From: Prochlorococcus sp. AG-347-K17
GTDB lineage: Bacteria > Cyanobacteriota > Cyanobacteriia > PCC-6307 > Cyanobiaceae
Direction of reading: 5' to 3'
Length of the DNA stretch: 64,000 nucleotides
NCBI GenBank assembly: GCA_003281385.1
Contig: QCCE01000005.1
Span: 62,001 to 126,000, forward strand
Below the pieces are notes generated by a model. It saw only the letters and a list, made by a program, of their open reading frames with translations, made no database searches and was not told the origin of the DNA. Below are positions 1-9,469 of this stretch, in pieces. A program made the position numbers and the translations under genes. Position 1 is the stretch's first letter. Every line of letters starts with the position of its first letter.

Positions 1-170
1 ATTTCATCCTCAGCGCCTAAACCTCTAATTAAAGTTACAGTCTTTCCCTTTTTACCTTTTTTTTGTTTTGAAATATTTATTTTTGATTTTTTACTAACAG
101 GATCTAATTTAACTGTTTCATTTGATTTTTTTTCTTGATTGTCAAATTCGATCCAATTCTTTTTTCCCAT
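1..170 (-). CDS. SUI1/YciH-family translation factor, partial (C-terminus outside window)
   Basis: The reverse strand opens with ATG at 170 and reads through the window edge, giving about 56 residues. A lysine-rich linker leads into KGKTVTLIRGLG, which matches the beginning of the SUI1 (eIF1-like) fold. Bacterial SUI1/YciH proteins are thought to act in start-codon selection. Only the N-terminal tail and first strand are visible, so the domain itself cannot be judged. It is divergent from trpB, with 48 bp between the two start codons. Confidence 0.75.
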   Translation of the reverse strand, partial: MGKKNWIEFDNQEKKSNETVKLDPVSKKSKINISKQKKGKKGKTVTLIRGLGAEDE

Positions 171-218
171 TATTTTCAATATAATCTATAGTTAGTTAAT
201 ACTTATTCTATAGAAAAA

Positions 219-1463
219 GTGGTAAGTACATTTTCTCGCAAAGACCAGAACTACAAAAATGAGGATTTAAATCAACCCTCCAAAGAGGGAAGATTTGGAA
301 AATATGGTGGTCAATATGTTCCTGAAACGCTAATGCCTGCTCTTTTTGAGCTTGAAACAGCTGCTTCTAATGCATGGAAAGATAAACTTTTTGTAGAAGA
401 ATTAAATCATCTCCTTAAGACTTATGTAGGAAGAGAAACACCACTTTATGAAGCCAAAAGACTTACTGAACATTACAAAACTAAACAAGCAACTCCTAGA
501 ATATGGCTTAAAAGAGAAGATTTAAATCATACTGGGGCTCACAAAATTAATAATGCCCTCGGACAAGCTTTACTTGCAATAAGAATGGGCAAAAAAAGAA
601 TAATTGCAGAAACTGGAGCAGGTCAGCACGGAGTTGCTACTGCTACTGTTTGTGCGAGATTTGGCTTGAAATGTATTATCTACATGGGTGCTGAAGATAT
701 AAAAAGGCAATCCCTTAACGTTTTCAGAATGAAACTTCTAGGAGCTGAAGTTAAAGTTGTAAATTCTGGTACTGCAACACTTAAGGATGCCACTAGTGAA
801 GCCATTAGAGATTGGGTTTCTAATGTCGAAACCACACACTACATTTTAGGATCTGTTGCCGGCCCACACCCTTTCCCAAAAATTGTGCGAGATTTTCATG
901 CAGTTATAGGTGAAGAAACTAAAAAACAATGTTTAGAATCATTTGGATCTTTTCCCGATATTTTGCTTGCTTGTGTAGGTGGGGGATCAAATGCAATGGG
1001 GCTTTTCCATCCTTTTGTTAAAGAAACTTCTGTGCGTCTTATTGGAGTTGAAGCCGCAGGAAGCGGAGTTGATACTGACAAACATGCTGCCACTATCACT
1101 AAAGGGTCAGTTGGAATTTTGCATGGATCAATGAGTCTTCTCTTGCAAGATGATAATGGTCAAGTACAAGAAGCTCACTCAATAAGTGCAGGTTTAGATT
1201 ACCCTGGAGTAGGACCTGAACATAGCCATTTAAAAGAAATAGGTAGAGCAGAATATGGATCAGTCACAGATCAAGAAGCTTTAGACGCTTTAAAACTTGT
1301 TAGTGAACTTGAAGGAATTATTCCTGCACTTGAAACTTCCCATGCCTTTGCTTGGTTAGATAAATTATGCCCTACTCTTGAAAAAGATACTCATATAGTT
1401 ATCAATTGCTCTGGAAGAGGCGACAAAGATGTTAATACTGTTGCATCTTCATTAAATATTTAA
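219..1463 (+). CDS. trpB: Tryptophan synthase beta chain
   Basis: TrpB condenses indole, channelled from TrpA, with L-serine to form tryptophan using PLP. The 414 residues match the family length. The PLP-binding lysine lies in [13 protein letters not shown] (K109), and the phosphate-binding glycine loop is GGGSNA (residues 254-259). The GxGQHG segment near 134-138 is also intact. The start is GTG at 219; no ATG precedes the conserved [13 protein letters not shown] segment. trpA is not adjacent. The stop codon directly abuts the stop of the convergent rhodanese gene with no base between. Confidence 0.97.
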   Translation: MVSTFSRKDQNYKNEDLNQPSKEGRFGKYGGQYVPETLMPALFELETAASNAWKDKLFVEELNHLLKTYVGRETPLYEAKRLTEHYKTKQATPRIWLKREDLNHTGAHKINNALGQALLAIRMGKKRIIAETGAGQHGVATATVCARFGLKCIIYMGAEDIKRQSLNVFRMKLLGAEVKVVNSGTATLKDATSEAIRDWVSNVETTHYILGSVAGPHPFPKIVRDFHAVIGEETKKQCLESFGSFPDILLACVGGGSNAMGLFHPFVKETSVRLIGVEAAGSGVDTDKHAATITKGSVGILHGSMSLLLQDDNGQVQEAHSISAGLDYPGVGPEHSHLKEIGRAEYGSVTDQEALDALKLVSELEGIIPALETSHAFAWLDKLCPTLEKDTHIVINCSGRGDKDVNTVASSLNI

Positions 1464-1814
1464 TTAATACCTTGGTATTGATGGGTCAATATATCTACTC
1501 CATCCATCAATACCCTCCTCCAAATTCCATATTTCGCTAATAATATTATTATCTAAGCACCACTGACAAAAGTTATAACTTCTTATACCTGCATGGCAGC
1601 TAACAACAATTTCTCTGTCTAAAAAATCAGCAAATATTTCTTCAACATATTGAGATGTAACTTTACTAATTGGTATATGTAAAAATTCTTTTGAGAAACG
1701 AGCTAATTCAAGCTCTGACTGCTCTCTTACATCAATCAAGACTGGGTCTTCCTTCTCAGAATTAAACCAATCATTGAGACTAGAAGCATTTATAGATTTT
1801 GGATAACTTCCCAA
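1464..1814 (-). CDS. Rhodanese-like domain protein
   Basis: This is a single rhodanese domain of 116 residues. The N-terminal signature is DPVLIDVRE (about residues 23-31) and the active-site loop is CHAGIRS with the persulfide-forming cysteine at C73. Single-domain rhodaneses transfer sulfane sulfur or act as sulfur carriers; the substrate is unknown. No membrane segment or signal peptide is seen. It is convergent with trpB with zero spacing, so its transcript must end inside or antisense to trpB. Alternatives are GlpE- or PspE-like roles; the context does not decide. Confidence 0.88.
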   Translation of the reverse strand: MGSYPKSINASSLNDWFNSEKEDPVLIDVREQSELELARFSKEFLHIPISKVTSQYVEEIFADFLDREIVVSCHAGIRSYNFCQWCLDNNIISEIWNLEEGIDGWSRYIDPSIPRY

Positions 1815-1903
1815 TTTATAGGATAAATTATGTGTTATTTACAATTTAATAAATTAAGTTGCAGCAGGAAGTTTATTGTTAAAAATAAAAATAAACATTG
1901 ATA

Positions 1904-3364
1904 ATGAAACTTAGAGTATTAGCAATAATATTATTATTATCTTTATTACTTTTTTTTGGTTTTAAAAAAGTATCTCCTAATAAAAATAAGGAGCAAAGTA
2001 CAAATATTGAGCAATTAAATATCTTAAAATATATACCTGAAAACAATAAATTATTATTTATATCAAATTCAGAAGGTTTTAATATTGTTAATAATAATGA
2101 AAAGGATAAAAATCCAACAAATAAAGATAACTTTGTTTTAATAAAAGACTCTATATTAGATTACTTAGGAATAGATCTAGGCAACAATAAATTAGAAGAT
2201 ATATATAATAATGAACTTATAATCTCAACTTTTGAAAATAATAAAAAGCTTAAAGATGATATTTTGATTGTTTTTAAAATTAAGCCAGAAAAAACAATAG
2301 ACGATTTATTAAATTTGCCTAATAAAATTGATCAGATTGATGAGATAATTTCAATTAATAGAGAAAACAAAATAAATTTCTTAAACTTTTTATATCGTAC
2401 AGAAGATAATTATATAATTGCTTCATCAGATAAAAAATTAATCAAAAACAGTATTAATACGAGTAATGATTTTAAAGAAAAAAAATTTCAATATAAGGAA
2501 GAACTTCTAGGACTAAAAAACGAAAAAAATATATTGTTCACAAATAAATTTTGGGAAAGTATTTTTTTTAATAAAGAAATTTTTACTGAGAATAATGGGG
2601 ATAAAATTGCAACAGTTTTTGACTTTAAAAATAAGCAACTAATTTTAAAATCGTATTTACTTAATAATAAAAAAAATATTGATATTCTTACTTACGAAAA
2701 GTTAATGAATAAAGAGAATAGTAATGATGATAATCCTGAAAATTTAATTTTTTGTGATACGAAAAATTTTGACAAATACCTTAATCCCTTAATAAATGAT
2801 TTTCAACTCAGTTTTTTTGAAGAGTTTAATAAAATGGTAAATCAAGACATATTTATTCTCAATTCAAAAAAAGACTGGCTTATTACATTTGAAAAAAATA
2901 CTGAAGATGAATTTAATATAAGTGCTTTTAAAAAACTTAAAGATTTCAACAAATATACTTTGAAACAAAATGAAGATATTTACTCGATATATTCAAAAGA
3001 TATTCTTGAAGAAAAAGAGAATGTGATAAAAGAATTAACTTATGAAAATATCTATTCAATAGAATCAGGAGGTTTACAAATCATAAGTAATTATTTAATT
3101 GATGATAAAAAACTAGAAACAATCTCAAAAAAATTTTTTAACCTAAAAAGTAATAAAGATAAATCTGCTTTTCTTTATTCAAAAGTTGATATCAAAGATG
3201 GTAATTCTAATAAAATTGAATATTTTTCTAATTTGCAGGACCTTAATTTTCTCATTAAAAATATTTTAAAAATAACAAATGAAGAATCGCTAGAAATCAT
3301 AAGTCAGTCTATTCCTGAAAAAAATCCAATTATTTACAGAGAAACAATATTAAACATTCTTTAA
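1904..3364 (+). CDS. Membrane-anchored protein of unknown function (possibly DUF3352-like)
   Basis: The protein is about 486 residues. One hydrophobic N-terminal segment (roughly residues 3-21) is followed by a long hydrophilic region very rich in Lys, Asn, Ile and Glu, which suggests an anchored periplasmic or lumenal protein. I chose ATG at 1904 rather than the TTG two codons upstream. The layout (N-terminal anchor, then a repetitive beta-rich region of about 450 residues) resembles the cyanobacterial DUF3352 group, but I see no diagnostic motif. Base composition is even more AT-rich than its neighbours, consistent with relaxed constraint. It lies between the rhodanese gene and gltA and could be transcribed alone. 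Confidence 0.7.
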   Translation: MKLRVLAIILLLSLLLFFGFKKVSPNKNKEQSTNIEQLNILKYIPENNKLLFISNSEGFNIVNNNEKDKNPTNKDNFVLIKDSILDYLGIDLGNNKLEDIYNNELIISTFENNKKLKDDILIVFKIKPEKTIDDLLNLPNKIDQIDEIISINRENKINFLNFLYRTEDNYIIASSDKKLIKNSINTSNDFKEKKFQYKEELLGLKNEKNILFTNKFWESIFFNKEIFTENNGDKIATVFDFKNKQLILKSYLLNNKKNIDILTYEKLMNKENSNDDNPENLIFCDTKNFDKYLNPLINDFQLSFFEEFNKMVNQDIFILNSKKDWLITFEKNTEDEFNISAFKKLKDFNKYTLKQNEDIYSIYSKDILEEKENVIKELTYENIYSIESGGLQIISNYLIDDKKLETISKKFFNLKSNKDKSAFLYSKVDIKDGNSNKIEYFSNLQDLNFLIKNILKITNEESLEIISQSIPEKNPIIYRETILNIL

Positions 3365-3490
3365 ATTAAATTTATTCAAACAAGCTTCAAAAACAATCAT
3401 TTTAATTTTTTGCGAATTTAGTATCTTGTGGTTAATTAAAAATTATTTGACTATCTTTAATCTATAAGTATTTGATATTGAATTAAGCAA

Positions 3491-4636
3491 TTGGATAGTA
3501 ACAAACTAATTTTAAAACCAGGATTAGAGGGTGTCCCAGTTACTAATTCATCCATATGTGATATTGACGGCAACAAAGGTAGATTATTGTATAGAGGCTA
3601 TTCCATTGAGGAACTATCCCAAAAAAGCAGTTTTTTAGAAACCGCTTACCTATTGATTTGGGGTGAATTGCCCACAGCTATTCAACTAAGAGATTTCGAA
3701 CAAGAAGTTCAGATGCATCGAAGGTTAAGTTTTAGAGTTAGAGATATGATGAAATGTTTCCCTGCTACTGGTCATCCTATGGATGCTCTTCAATCTAGTG
3801 CAGCTTCTTTGGGGCTCTTCTATTCCCGTAGAGCAATAGATGATCCTAATTACATCTACAACGCAGTCATAAGACTAATAGCAAAAATACCCACAATGAT
3901 TGCAGCGTTTCAACTTATTAGAAAAGGACAAGACCCAATTCAACCTAGAGATGATCTAACTTACTCATCAAATTTTCTTTACATGTTGACTGAAAAGGAA
4001 CAAGATCCTATAGCCGCAAAAGTTTTTGATAGGTGCTTAATTCTACATGCCGAACATAGTTTAAACGCAAGTACATTTAGCGCTAGAGTGACTGCAAGTA
4101 CTCTTACAGATCCATATGCTGTCATCGCCTCTGCAGTAGGAACCTTAGCTGGCCCATTGCATGGAGGAGCAAACGAGGATGTGATTGCGATGTTAGAAGA
4201 GATTAAAACCCCAGAAAATGCTGGGTCTTTTTTAGATAATGCAATAAAAAATAAAAGTAAGATAATGGGCTTTGGCCACAGAGAATATAAAGTCAAAGAT
4301 CCTAGAGCAATAATTCTTCAAAAACTTGCAGAAGAACTTTTTATTAGATTTGGAGCAGATGAAATGTATGAAGTTGCTAAATCACTTGAGGCAGAGGCAA
4401 TACCAAGACTTGGACCTAAGGGTATATTCCCTAACGTGGATTTTTATTCTGGCCTTGTTTATAGAAAACTTGGTATTCCTCGTGATTTATTTACTCCAAT
4501 TTTTGCCATATCTAGAGTGGCTGGTTGGTTAGCTCATTGGAGAGAGCAACTTGGAGCAAATAGAATTTTCAGACCATCGCAAATCTATACAGGTTCAGCA
4601 CCAAGAGATTGGATCAGCTTAGAAAGTAGAGAATAA
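3491..4636 (+). CDS. gltA: Citrate synthase
   Basis: The enzyme condenses oxaloacetate and acetyl-CoA to citrate, which supplies 2-oxoglutarate for nitrogen assimilation. The 381 residues fit the short citrate synthase type. Active-site histidines are seen in GPLHGGANE (H224) and GFGHREYKVKDPR (H263), and the late aspartate lies in PNVDFYSG. The start is TTG at 3491, giving MDSNKLILKPGLEGVP, a normal N-terminus. Methylcitrate synthases share these motifs, but no propionate genes are nearby. A 125-bp AT-rich gap precedes it; ndhA follows after 75 bp. Confidence 0.96.
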   Translation: MDSNKLILKPGLEGVPVTNSSICDIDGNKGRLLYRGYSIEELSQKSSFLETAYLLIWGELPTAIQLRDFEQEVQMHRRLSFRVRDMMKCFPATGHPMDALQSSAASLGLFYSRRAIDDPNYIYNAVIRLIAKIPTMIAAFQLIRKGQDPIQPRDDLTYSSNFLYMLTEKEQDPIAAKVFDRCLILHAEHSLNASTFSARVTASTLTDPYAVIASAVGTLAGPLHGGANEDVIAMLEEIKTPENAGSFLDNAIKNKSKIMGFGHREYKVKDPRAIILQKLAEELFIRFGADEMYEVAKSLEAEAIPRLGPKGIFPNVDFYSGLVYRKLGIPRDLFTPIFAISRVAGWLAHWREQLGANRIFRPSQIYTGSAPRDWISLESRE

Positions 4637-4711
4637 TATTTGCAGCTTTTCATAAAAAACACACATATTGTTTGTGAAGAGTTAATCTATTAAGTAAATA
4701 ACATAAAAATT

Positions 4712-5830
4712 TTGGAATACGGATTAGATCTCGAATATAGTTTTAATGAATTCTTAAAAGGTTTTGGCCTTTCCAGCGAAATCGCTCATATAATATGGCT
4801 TCCTCTTCCTATGCTTTTGGTTTTGGTAGCGGCAGTTGTTGGCGTTTTAGTAACAGTTTGGCTTGAAAGAAAAATATCTGCTGCTGCTCAACAAAGAATA
4901 GGTCCAGAATATGCTGGAGCGCTCGGCGTGCTTCAACCAATTGCAGATGGTCTTAAGTTACTTGTCAAAGAAGATATTATTCCTGCCAAAGCGGATGGGA
5001 TTCTCTTTACTGCAGGACCTATATTAGTTCTTGTCCCAGTGATTCTGTCCTGGCTAATTGTTCCTTTTGGACAAAACCTTTTAATAAGTAACGTTGGCAT
5101 TGGAATTTTCCTATGGATTGCTTTAAGCAGCATTCAGCCAATTGGCCTTCTTATGAGCGGATACGCATCAAATAATAAGTATTCTTTATTAGGAGGTTTA
5201 AGAGCAGCGGCTCAATCAATAAGTTATGAAATTCCTTTAGCTTTATCTGTACTGGCTATCGTACTAATGACAAATTCTTTAAGTACTGTTGACATTGTCA
5301 ACCAACAAAGTGGTGCTGGAATCCTAAGTTGGAATATATGGAGACAACCAGTTGGTTTTATAGTCTTTTGGATTTGTGCTCTTGCGGAATGTGAGAGACT
5401 TCCGTTTGACTTACCCGAAGCTGAAGAAGAATTAGTTGCGGGATATCAAACTGAATATGCAGGGATGAAATTCGCATTGTTTTACCTGGGTAGTTACATT
5501 AATTTAATTCTTTCCGCTTTATTAGTATCAATACTTTATTTGGGAGGATGGGGTTTTCCAGTTCCAGTTGAATTAATAGCTAAGTTTCTTAATTTACCTA
5601 TTAATGCGCCCTTTATTCAGGTTTTCACTGCATCAATAGGAATTGTAATGACTGTACTGAAAGCATATCTTTTAGTTTTTATTGCGATATTATTACGTTG
5701 GACAACACCTAGAGTAAGAATTGATCAACTCTTAGATCTAGGATGGAAGTTTCTTCTGCCAATTTCTCTTGCTAATCTTTTGATAACAGCAGGCTTAAAA
5801 CTTGCTTTTCCGCAATTCTTTGGCGGTTAA
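4712..5830 (+). CDS. ndhA: NAD(P)H-quinone oxidoreductase subunit 1 (NdhA)
   Basis: NdhA is a membrane-arm subunit of thylakoid NDH-1 lying next to the quinone site, used in respiration and cyclic electron flow. The 372 residues carry about eight hydrophobic helices. The conserved [18 protein letters not shown] and [11 protein letters not shown] segments (about residues 49-90) and the acidic loop [15 protein letters not shown] are intact. The start is TTG at 4712; no ATG is in frame before the conserved core. It heads the ndhA-ndhI-ndhG-ndhE cluster. A 22-base hairpin separates it from ndhI. Confidence 0.97.
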   Translation: MEYGLDLEYSFNEFLKGFGLSSEIAHIIWLPLPMLLVLVAAVVGVLVTVWLERKISAAAQQRIGPEYAGALGVLQPIADGLKLLVKEDIIPAKADGILFTAGPILVLVPVILSWLIVPFGQNLLISNVGIGIFLWIALSSIQPIGLLMSGYASNNKYSLLGGLRAAAQSISYEIPLALSVLAIVLMTNSLSTVDIVNQQSGAGILSWNIWRQPVGFIVFWICALAECERLPFDLPEAEEELVAGYQTEYAGMKFALFYLGSYINLILSALLVSILYLGGWGFPVPVELIAKFLNLPINAPFIQVFTASIGIVMTVLKAYLLVFIAILLRWTTPRVRIDQLLDLGWKFLLPISLANLLITAGLKLAFPQFFGG

Positions 5831-5852
5831 ATTTAAGTAAAAATACTTAAAT
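5831..5852 (+). other. AT-rich perfect hairpin between ndhA and ndhI
   Basis: A 9-bp perfect inverted repeat, ATTTAAGTA / TACTTAAAT with an AAAA loop, begins right after the ndhA stop. It is followed by a short run of T. The stem has only two G:C pairs, so it would be a weak terminator. It may stabilise the ndhA 3' end or lower ndhIGE transcription. The inverted repeat is seen directly; its role is inferred. Confidence 0.4.
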
Positions 5853-5898
5853 TCAAAATTTTTCCACTAAAATAAAATAACTAAGTAAATTTTTCGAA

Positions 5899-6525
5899 AT
5901 GAACAATTTCCTTCAGCAAATAAATAGCTATATCAAAGAAGCATTTAATGCTGGCAAATATTTATACAATGGTATATCTGTAACTTTTGATCATCTTCGA
6001 AGAAGACCAGTTACTGTTCAATATCCATATGAAAAATTAATACCTTCTGAAAGATATAGAGGAAGGATACATTATGAATTTGATAAATGTATTGCTTGTG
6101 AAGTTTGTGTGAGAGTATGTCCTATAAATCTCCCAGTAGTTGATTGGGTAATGAATAAAGAAACCAAAAAAAAGGAACTTAGAAATTATTCAATAGATTT
6201 TGGAGTTTGTATTTTTTGCGGAAATTGTGTTGAATATTGCCCAACTAATTGTCTTTCAATGACCGAAGAATATGAATTAGCTACTTTTGACAGACACAAT
6301 TTAAATTTCGATAATGTCGCACTTGGCAGACTACCCACAAATGTTACAACAGATCCTTCAGTTAAACCTCTAAGAGAACTTGCCTATCTTCCTAAAGGTG
6401 TCATGGACCCTCATGAAATCCCAGCTTCAGATGCAAGAGTTGGTAAATTACCGGAAGAAGTTTATGATTGGATGAGGCCTGAATCCAATGAAAATAAAGA
6501 TAAAGTTTCTAATCCAAACAATTAA
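5899..6525 (+). CDS. ndhI: NAD(P)H-quinone oxidoreductase subunit I (NdhI)
   Basis: NdhI is the 2x[4Fe-4S] subunit linking the peripheral arm of NDH-1 to the membrane arm. Two full ferredoxin motifs are visible: [12 protein letters not shown] (C64, C67, C70, C74) and [12 protein letters not shown] (C104, C107, C110, C114). The length of 208 residues is normal, and the ATG start is at 5899. In cyanobacteria, NDH-1 takes electrons from ferredoxin. It is followed by ndhG after 13 bp and is part of the same transcription unit. Confidence 0.97.
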   Translation: MNNFLQQINSYIKEAFNAGKYLYNGISVTFDHLRRRPVTVQYPYEKLIPSERYRGRIHYEFDKCIACEVCVRVCPINLPVVDWVMNKETKKKELRNYSIDFGVCIFCGNCVEYCPTNCLSMTEEYELATFDRHNLNFDNVALGRLPTNVTTDPSVKPLRELAYLPKGVMDPHEIPASDARVGKLPEEVYDWMRPESNENKDKVSNPNN

Positions 6526-6538
6526 TTTACATTAATTT

Positions 6539-7138
6539 ATGTCCATTGCCATAACAACACAATTTATTTGTTTTACAGTTTTATCTTTAGTTGTCATTAT
6601 TGGAGCAATTGGTGTTGTGTTGCTCGAAAGTATTGTTTATTCAGCATTTCTGCTTGGGGGAGTTTTCATGAGTGTTGCAGGATTATATCTTCTATTAAAT
6701 GCGAGTTTTGTTGCTGCAGCTCAAGTTTTAGTTTATGTGGGTGCAGTGAATGTATTAATAATTTTTGCAATAATGCTAGTCAATAAAAAAGAAGATTTAA
6801 AGCCTATTAATGATATTAAATCGAGAAGAGTTATATCAACATCGATATGTTTAACCCTTCTAAGCCTCTTAATAAGAGTTGACTTGACCAATGTATGGAG
6901 CTTATCAAGTCCTCAAAACTCTATTGGAGAAGAATCAACTATTAGGATTGGTGAACATCTTTTTAGTGATTATTTACTCCCATTTGAAGTAGCTTCAGTC
7001 TTACTTTTAATGGCAATGATTGGGGCTATTGTTTTAGCTAGAAGAGATGTAATGAGCAAAGATATTTCGACAGGACTACCTGTTGATCAAGAGTTAATTG
7101 AAAAATCATCAGAACCATTACTTACAAATAAAAATTAA
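6539..7138 (+). CDS. ndhG: NAD(P)H-quinone oxidoreductase chain 6 (NdhG)
   Basis: This is a membrane-arm subunit of NDH-1 equivalent to NuoJ/ND6. The 199 residues carry about five transmembrane helices. The family segment LLLNASFVAAAQVLVYVGAVN with the following VLIIFAIMLVN is clear (about residues 51-80). A second hydrophobic block ends in IGAIVLARRD. The C-terminal 30 residues are hydrophilic. It lies between ndhI and ndhE with gaps under 20 bp, as is usual in cyanobacteria. Confidence 0.95.
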   Translation: MSIAITTQFICFTVLSLVVIIGAIGVVLLESIVYSAFLLGGVFMSVAGLYLLLNASFVAAAQVLVYVGAVNVLIIFAIMLVNKKEDLKPINDIKSRRVISTSICLTLLSLLIRVDLTNVWSLSSPQNSIGEESTIRIGEHLFSDYLLPFEVASVLLLMAMIGAIVLARRDVMSKDISTGLPVDQELIEKSSEPLLTNKN

Positions 7139-7156
7139 CCTTTTGTATTTCTTATT

Positions 7157-7477
7157 ATGAATTTAGAATCAATTCCTCTTCAAGCTTTTTTAATAGTTTC
7201 TTCAGCACTATTTTGCATTGGTATTTGGGGATTATTAAATAGCAGAAATGCAGTCAGAGTTCTTATGAGCATTGAATTAATGCTCAATGCGGTAAATATA
7301 AACTTGATGGCGTTTTCTTCCTATATTGATAATAATTTAATTCAAGGACAAGTTTTTACAATTTTTGTGATTACTGTTGCTGCCGCAGAAGCAGCCGTTG
7401 GATTAGCTATATTGTTATCTCTTTATAGGAATAGGGTGACTGTCGATATGGAAAGTTTTAATTTATTAAAATGGTAA
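7157..7477 (+). CDS. ndhE: NAD(P)H-quinone oxidoreductase subunit 4L (NdhE)
   Basis: This small membrane subunit of NDH-1 corresponds to NuoK/ND4L. The 106 residues form three transmembrane helices. The conserved acidic proton-path residues lie in [16 protein letters not shown] (helix 2) and [12 protein letters not shown] (helix 3). The start is ATG at 7157, and the gene closes the ndhAIGE cluster. nadK begins only 9 bp after its stop, so nadK is probably cotranscribed. Confidence 0.96.
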   Translation: MNLESIPLQAFLIVSSALFCIGIWGLLNSRNAVRVLMSIELMLNAVNINLMAFSSYIDNNLIQGQVFTIFVITVAAAEAAVGLAILLSLYRNRVTVDMESFNLLKW

Positions 7478-7486
7478 AAGCATTAA

Positions 7487-8398
7487 ATGAAACTTTCATT
7501 AGTGCTTATTGTATATCGTTCAGATAGTTCTATAGCTCAAGAGGCTTCAAAATTCTGTGAAGAAGTTCTTAAAGCAAAAAATATTAAATCAAACAGGATT
7601 GAAAGTAATTTTCATATAGATGAAATTGAAAAATATTTTTCTAATCCAGAATCACAACCAAATATTGGCATAGTTCTTGGTGGAGATGGAACCTTCCTGA
7701 AATGTGCAAATGCATTAGCTGAATATGATATTCCTTTATTGAGTATTAATATTGGAGGTAATTTAGGGTTTCTTACTCAAGAAAAAGAATTTTTATTTGA
7801 CAAATCTTTTATTGAAATTCTTGAAAACGAAGAATATTTAATTGACTTGCGTAATAGATTAAATTGTAATGTTTGTATTGAGGGGACAAGTTCTGAGAAA
7901 AAAGTCATAAAAAGCTATAACGCCTTAAATGATTTTTATTTTAAATCCGTTGAAGAAGATATTTCTCCCACAAACCAAATACAAATTGAAATAGATCATG
8001 AGAAGGTAAATGAATATAAAGGTGATGGATTAATTGTATCTACAACCACGGGTTCAACTGCCTACTCAATGGCTGCAGGAGGTCCAATAGTACATCCTAG
8101 TATAGATGGAATGATTATTAACCCTATATGCCCAATGAGTTTGGCTAGTAGACCAATCGTCATACCTAATACAAGTAAGGTAATCATTAAGCCAGTAAAA
8201 AAAAGTAAAGGGGAAATTAAATTATGGACTGACGGTTCAAAATGTATGACCATTAAGGAAAATTATTATTGTGAGATCAAGAAAGGGAAATCACCCTGCA
8301 AAATAATAAAGTTTAAAAAAAGCACAAGTTACTACAATACCTTAATAAAAAAACTAGATTGGAAAGGAGATTTGTCTCCAAAAAATTTCAAAAATTAA
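7487..8398 (+). CDS. nadK: NAD kinase
   Basis: The enzyme phosphorylates NAD to NADP, the acceptor of photosynthetic electron flow. The 303 residues contain the GGDGT motif (residues 65-69), the second signature NIGGNLGFL, and the conserved segment [24 protein letters not shown]. Cyanobacteria usually have two NAD kinases; this shorter form cannot be assigned to a class with certainty. It sits 9 bp after ndhE and its TAA stop is immediately followed by the ATG of the CYTH gene. Confidence 0.95.
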   Translation: MKLSLVLIVYRSDSSIAQEASKFCEEVLKAKNIKSNRIESNFHIDEIEKYFSNPESQPNIGIVLGGDGTFLKCANALAEYDIPLLSINIGGNLGFLTQEKEFLFDKSFIEILENEEYLIDLRNRLNCNVCIEGTSSEKKVIKSYNALNDFYFKSVEEDISPTNQIQIEIDHEKVNEYKGDGLIVSTTTGSTAYSMAAGGPIVHPSIDGMIINPICPMSLASRPIVIPNTSKVIIKPVKKSKGEIKLWTDGSKCMTIKENYYCEIKKGKSPCKIIKFKKSTSYYNTLIKKLDWKGDLSPKNFKN

Positions 8399-8875
8399 AT
8401 GGCCTTTGAGATAGAAAGAAGATTTCTTATAAAAAATGATAATTGGAAAAAATTCATAAATAAAAAAGTTTATATTGAACAAGGATATTTATCCAAAAGT
8501 TTAGATGGTTGGATTATTAGGGTAAGGCTTATAGGCAAAAACTCTAAAATTACACTTAAAAAACATATCAAGGGCTTTACCAACTTTGAATTTGAATACT
8601 CCATTCCACGAAAAGATGCTGAAACAATACTTTCAAATCTTTCAAATACAATTAAAAAAGATAGATTCTTTTTAGAAATTGAAAAAAAATCTTGGATTAT
8701 AGATTGCTTTAAAGATAATAATTATCCTCTTAAAATTGCAGAAATTGAACTTTCCAATGAAGAAGAAGATTTATTTCTTCCATCTTTCATTTCAAAAGAA
8801 ATAACTGGATTAACCCATTACTCCAATTTCAATCTCGCTAACAATCCTTTTTCAGAGTGGAAAGAAGGCTATTAA
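8399..8875 (+). CDS. CYTH-domain (triphosphate tunnel metalloenzyme) protein
   Basis: A 158-residue CYTH domain occupies the whole protein. The N-terminal EIERRFL (residues 4-10) is the diagnostic metal-binding ExExK/R-type motif. Alternating basic and acidic strands follow (GWIIRVRL, KITLKKH, FEFEYSIP, IAEIELSNEEED), as expected for the eight-stranded tunnel. Family members hydrolyse inorganic tripolyphosphate or act on thiamine triphosphate or adenylate substrates; bacterial short forms are mostly tripolyphosphatases. Its ATG abuts the nadK stop, so the two are translationally adjacent and probably linked functionally. Confidence 0.85.
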   Translation: MAFEIERRFLIKNDNWKKFINKKVYIEQGYLSKSLDGWIIRVRLIGKNSKITLKKHIKGFTNFEFEYSIPRKDAETILSNLSNTIKKDRFFLEIEKKSWIIDCFKDNNYPLKIAEIELSNEEEDLFLPSFISKEITGLTHYSNFNLANNPFSEWKEGY

Positions 8876-8962
8876 AACAACTTTCAAAAGTAAGTAGTCA
8901 AAGGAGCCTCTGATATTTTATATTTTCTTTATATTTAAGAAAAGTTATTTTACTCACATCAG

Positions 8963-9151
8963 ATGTATGGTCTTTACGACAAAGAAGGAATATTGAGATT
9001 TGTTGATTCAGACAAGGATGCATGTATTGCATATGCCGAACTTTTCGAATTAGGTCCTACAAATTATTGTTTAATGGAATTTGCTCATGATACGAAAAAA
9101 GTAAAGGAAAATATTAATTTTTATCAGAGTCAGGGAGTGAACAACAATTAA
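8963..9151 (+). CDS. Small conserved-looking hypothetical protein
   Basis: A 62-residue protein begins MYGLYDKEGILRFVDSD. It is soluble, acidic in the middle, and has a balanced composition typical of a folded small domain rather than a chance ORF in AT-rich DNA. ATG is at 8963 after an 87-bp gap. I recognise no family. Its last 38 bp overlap the 3' end of the convergent PedR-like gene, so the C-terminal residues QSQGVNNN are encoded antisense to that gene. Function unknown. Confidence 0.65.
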   Translation: MYGLYDKEGILRFVDSDKDACIAYAELFELGPTNYCLMEFAHDTKKVKENINFYQSQGVNNN

Positions 9152-9392
9152 ATCCATCTCTACAAATTTTTCCGTTATCCATTGCCCAATTTAAAAGAGC
9201 TACTCTGTTTTTAGAACCAGTTTTTGTGAACATATTACTTACATGATTATCAACGGTTCTTTTGCTAATAGTTAGTTTTACCGCAATTTCTTGATTTGTA
9301 AGCCCATCAGCTACGAGATCAATGATTTCCATCTCTCTCGCTGAGAGACCCATCATATCAATGTTGTTTACTTCTTCTTCAACCATTTGCAT
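9114..9392 (-). CDS. pedR: LuxR-type HTH regulator without receiver domain, PedR-like
   Basis: The 92 residues consist almost entirely of a LuxR/GerE helix-turn-helix (LSAREMEIIDLVADGLTNQEIA ... KRTVDNHVSNMF, residues 16-55). There is no receiver domain. This fits the small cyanobacterial regulator PedR, whose Synechocystis homologue responds to photosynthetic electron transport through thioredoxin. Three cysteines cluster at the C-terminus (C77, C83, C84), consistent with redox control, although position-by-position equivalence is not proven. It is divergent from metF with 77 bp between. The symbol is by resemblance. Confidence 0.75.
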   Translation of the reverse strand: MQMVEEEVNNIDMMGLSAREMEIIDLVADGLTNQEIAVKLTISKRTVDNHVSNMFTKTGSKNRVALLNWAMDNGKICRDGFNCCSLPDSDKN

Positions 9393-9469
9393 TTAAACAG
9401 TTCCTTTTTTATATTAATTAAGTTTAGCAATCTCAATACACTTGTTAACCAACTAGGAAAAAAAAGCAA

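Noticed and set aside
6568-6786. 72-residue cysteine-rich ORF inside ndhG
   Set aside because: It is in another frame of ndhG, which is strongly supported; the cysteine content comes from TGT/TGC reading of the ndhG codons.
8876-8962. Possible riboswitch or short leader before the 62-residue gene
   Set aside because: The 87-bp gap has no stable hairpin or known riboswitch core that I can see.
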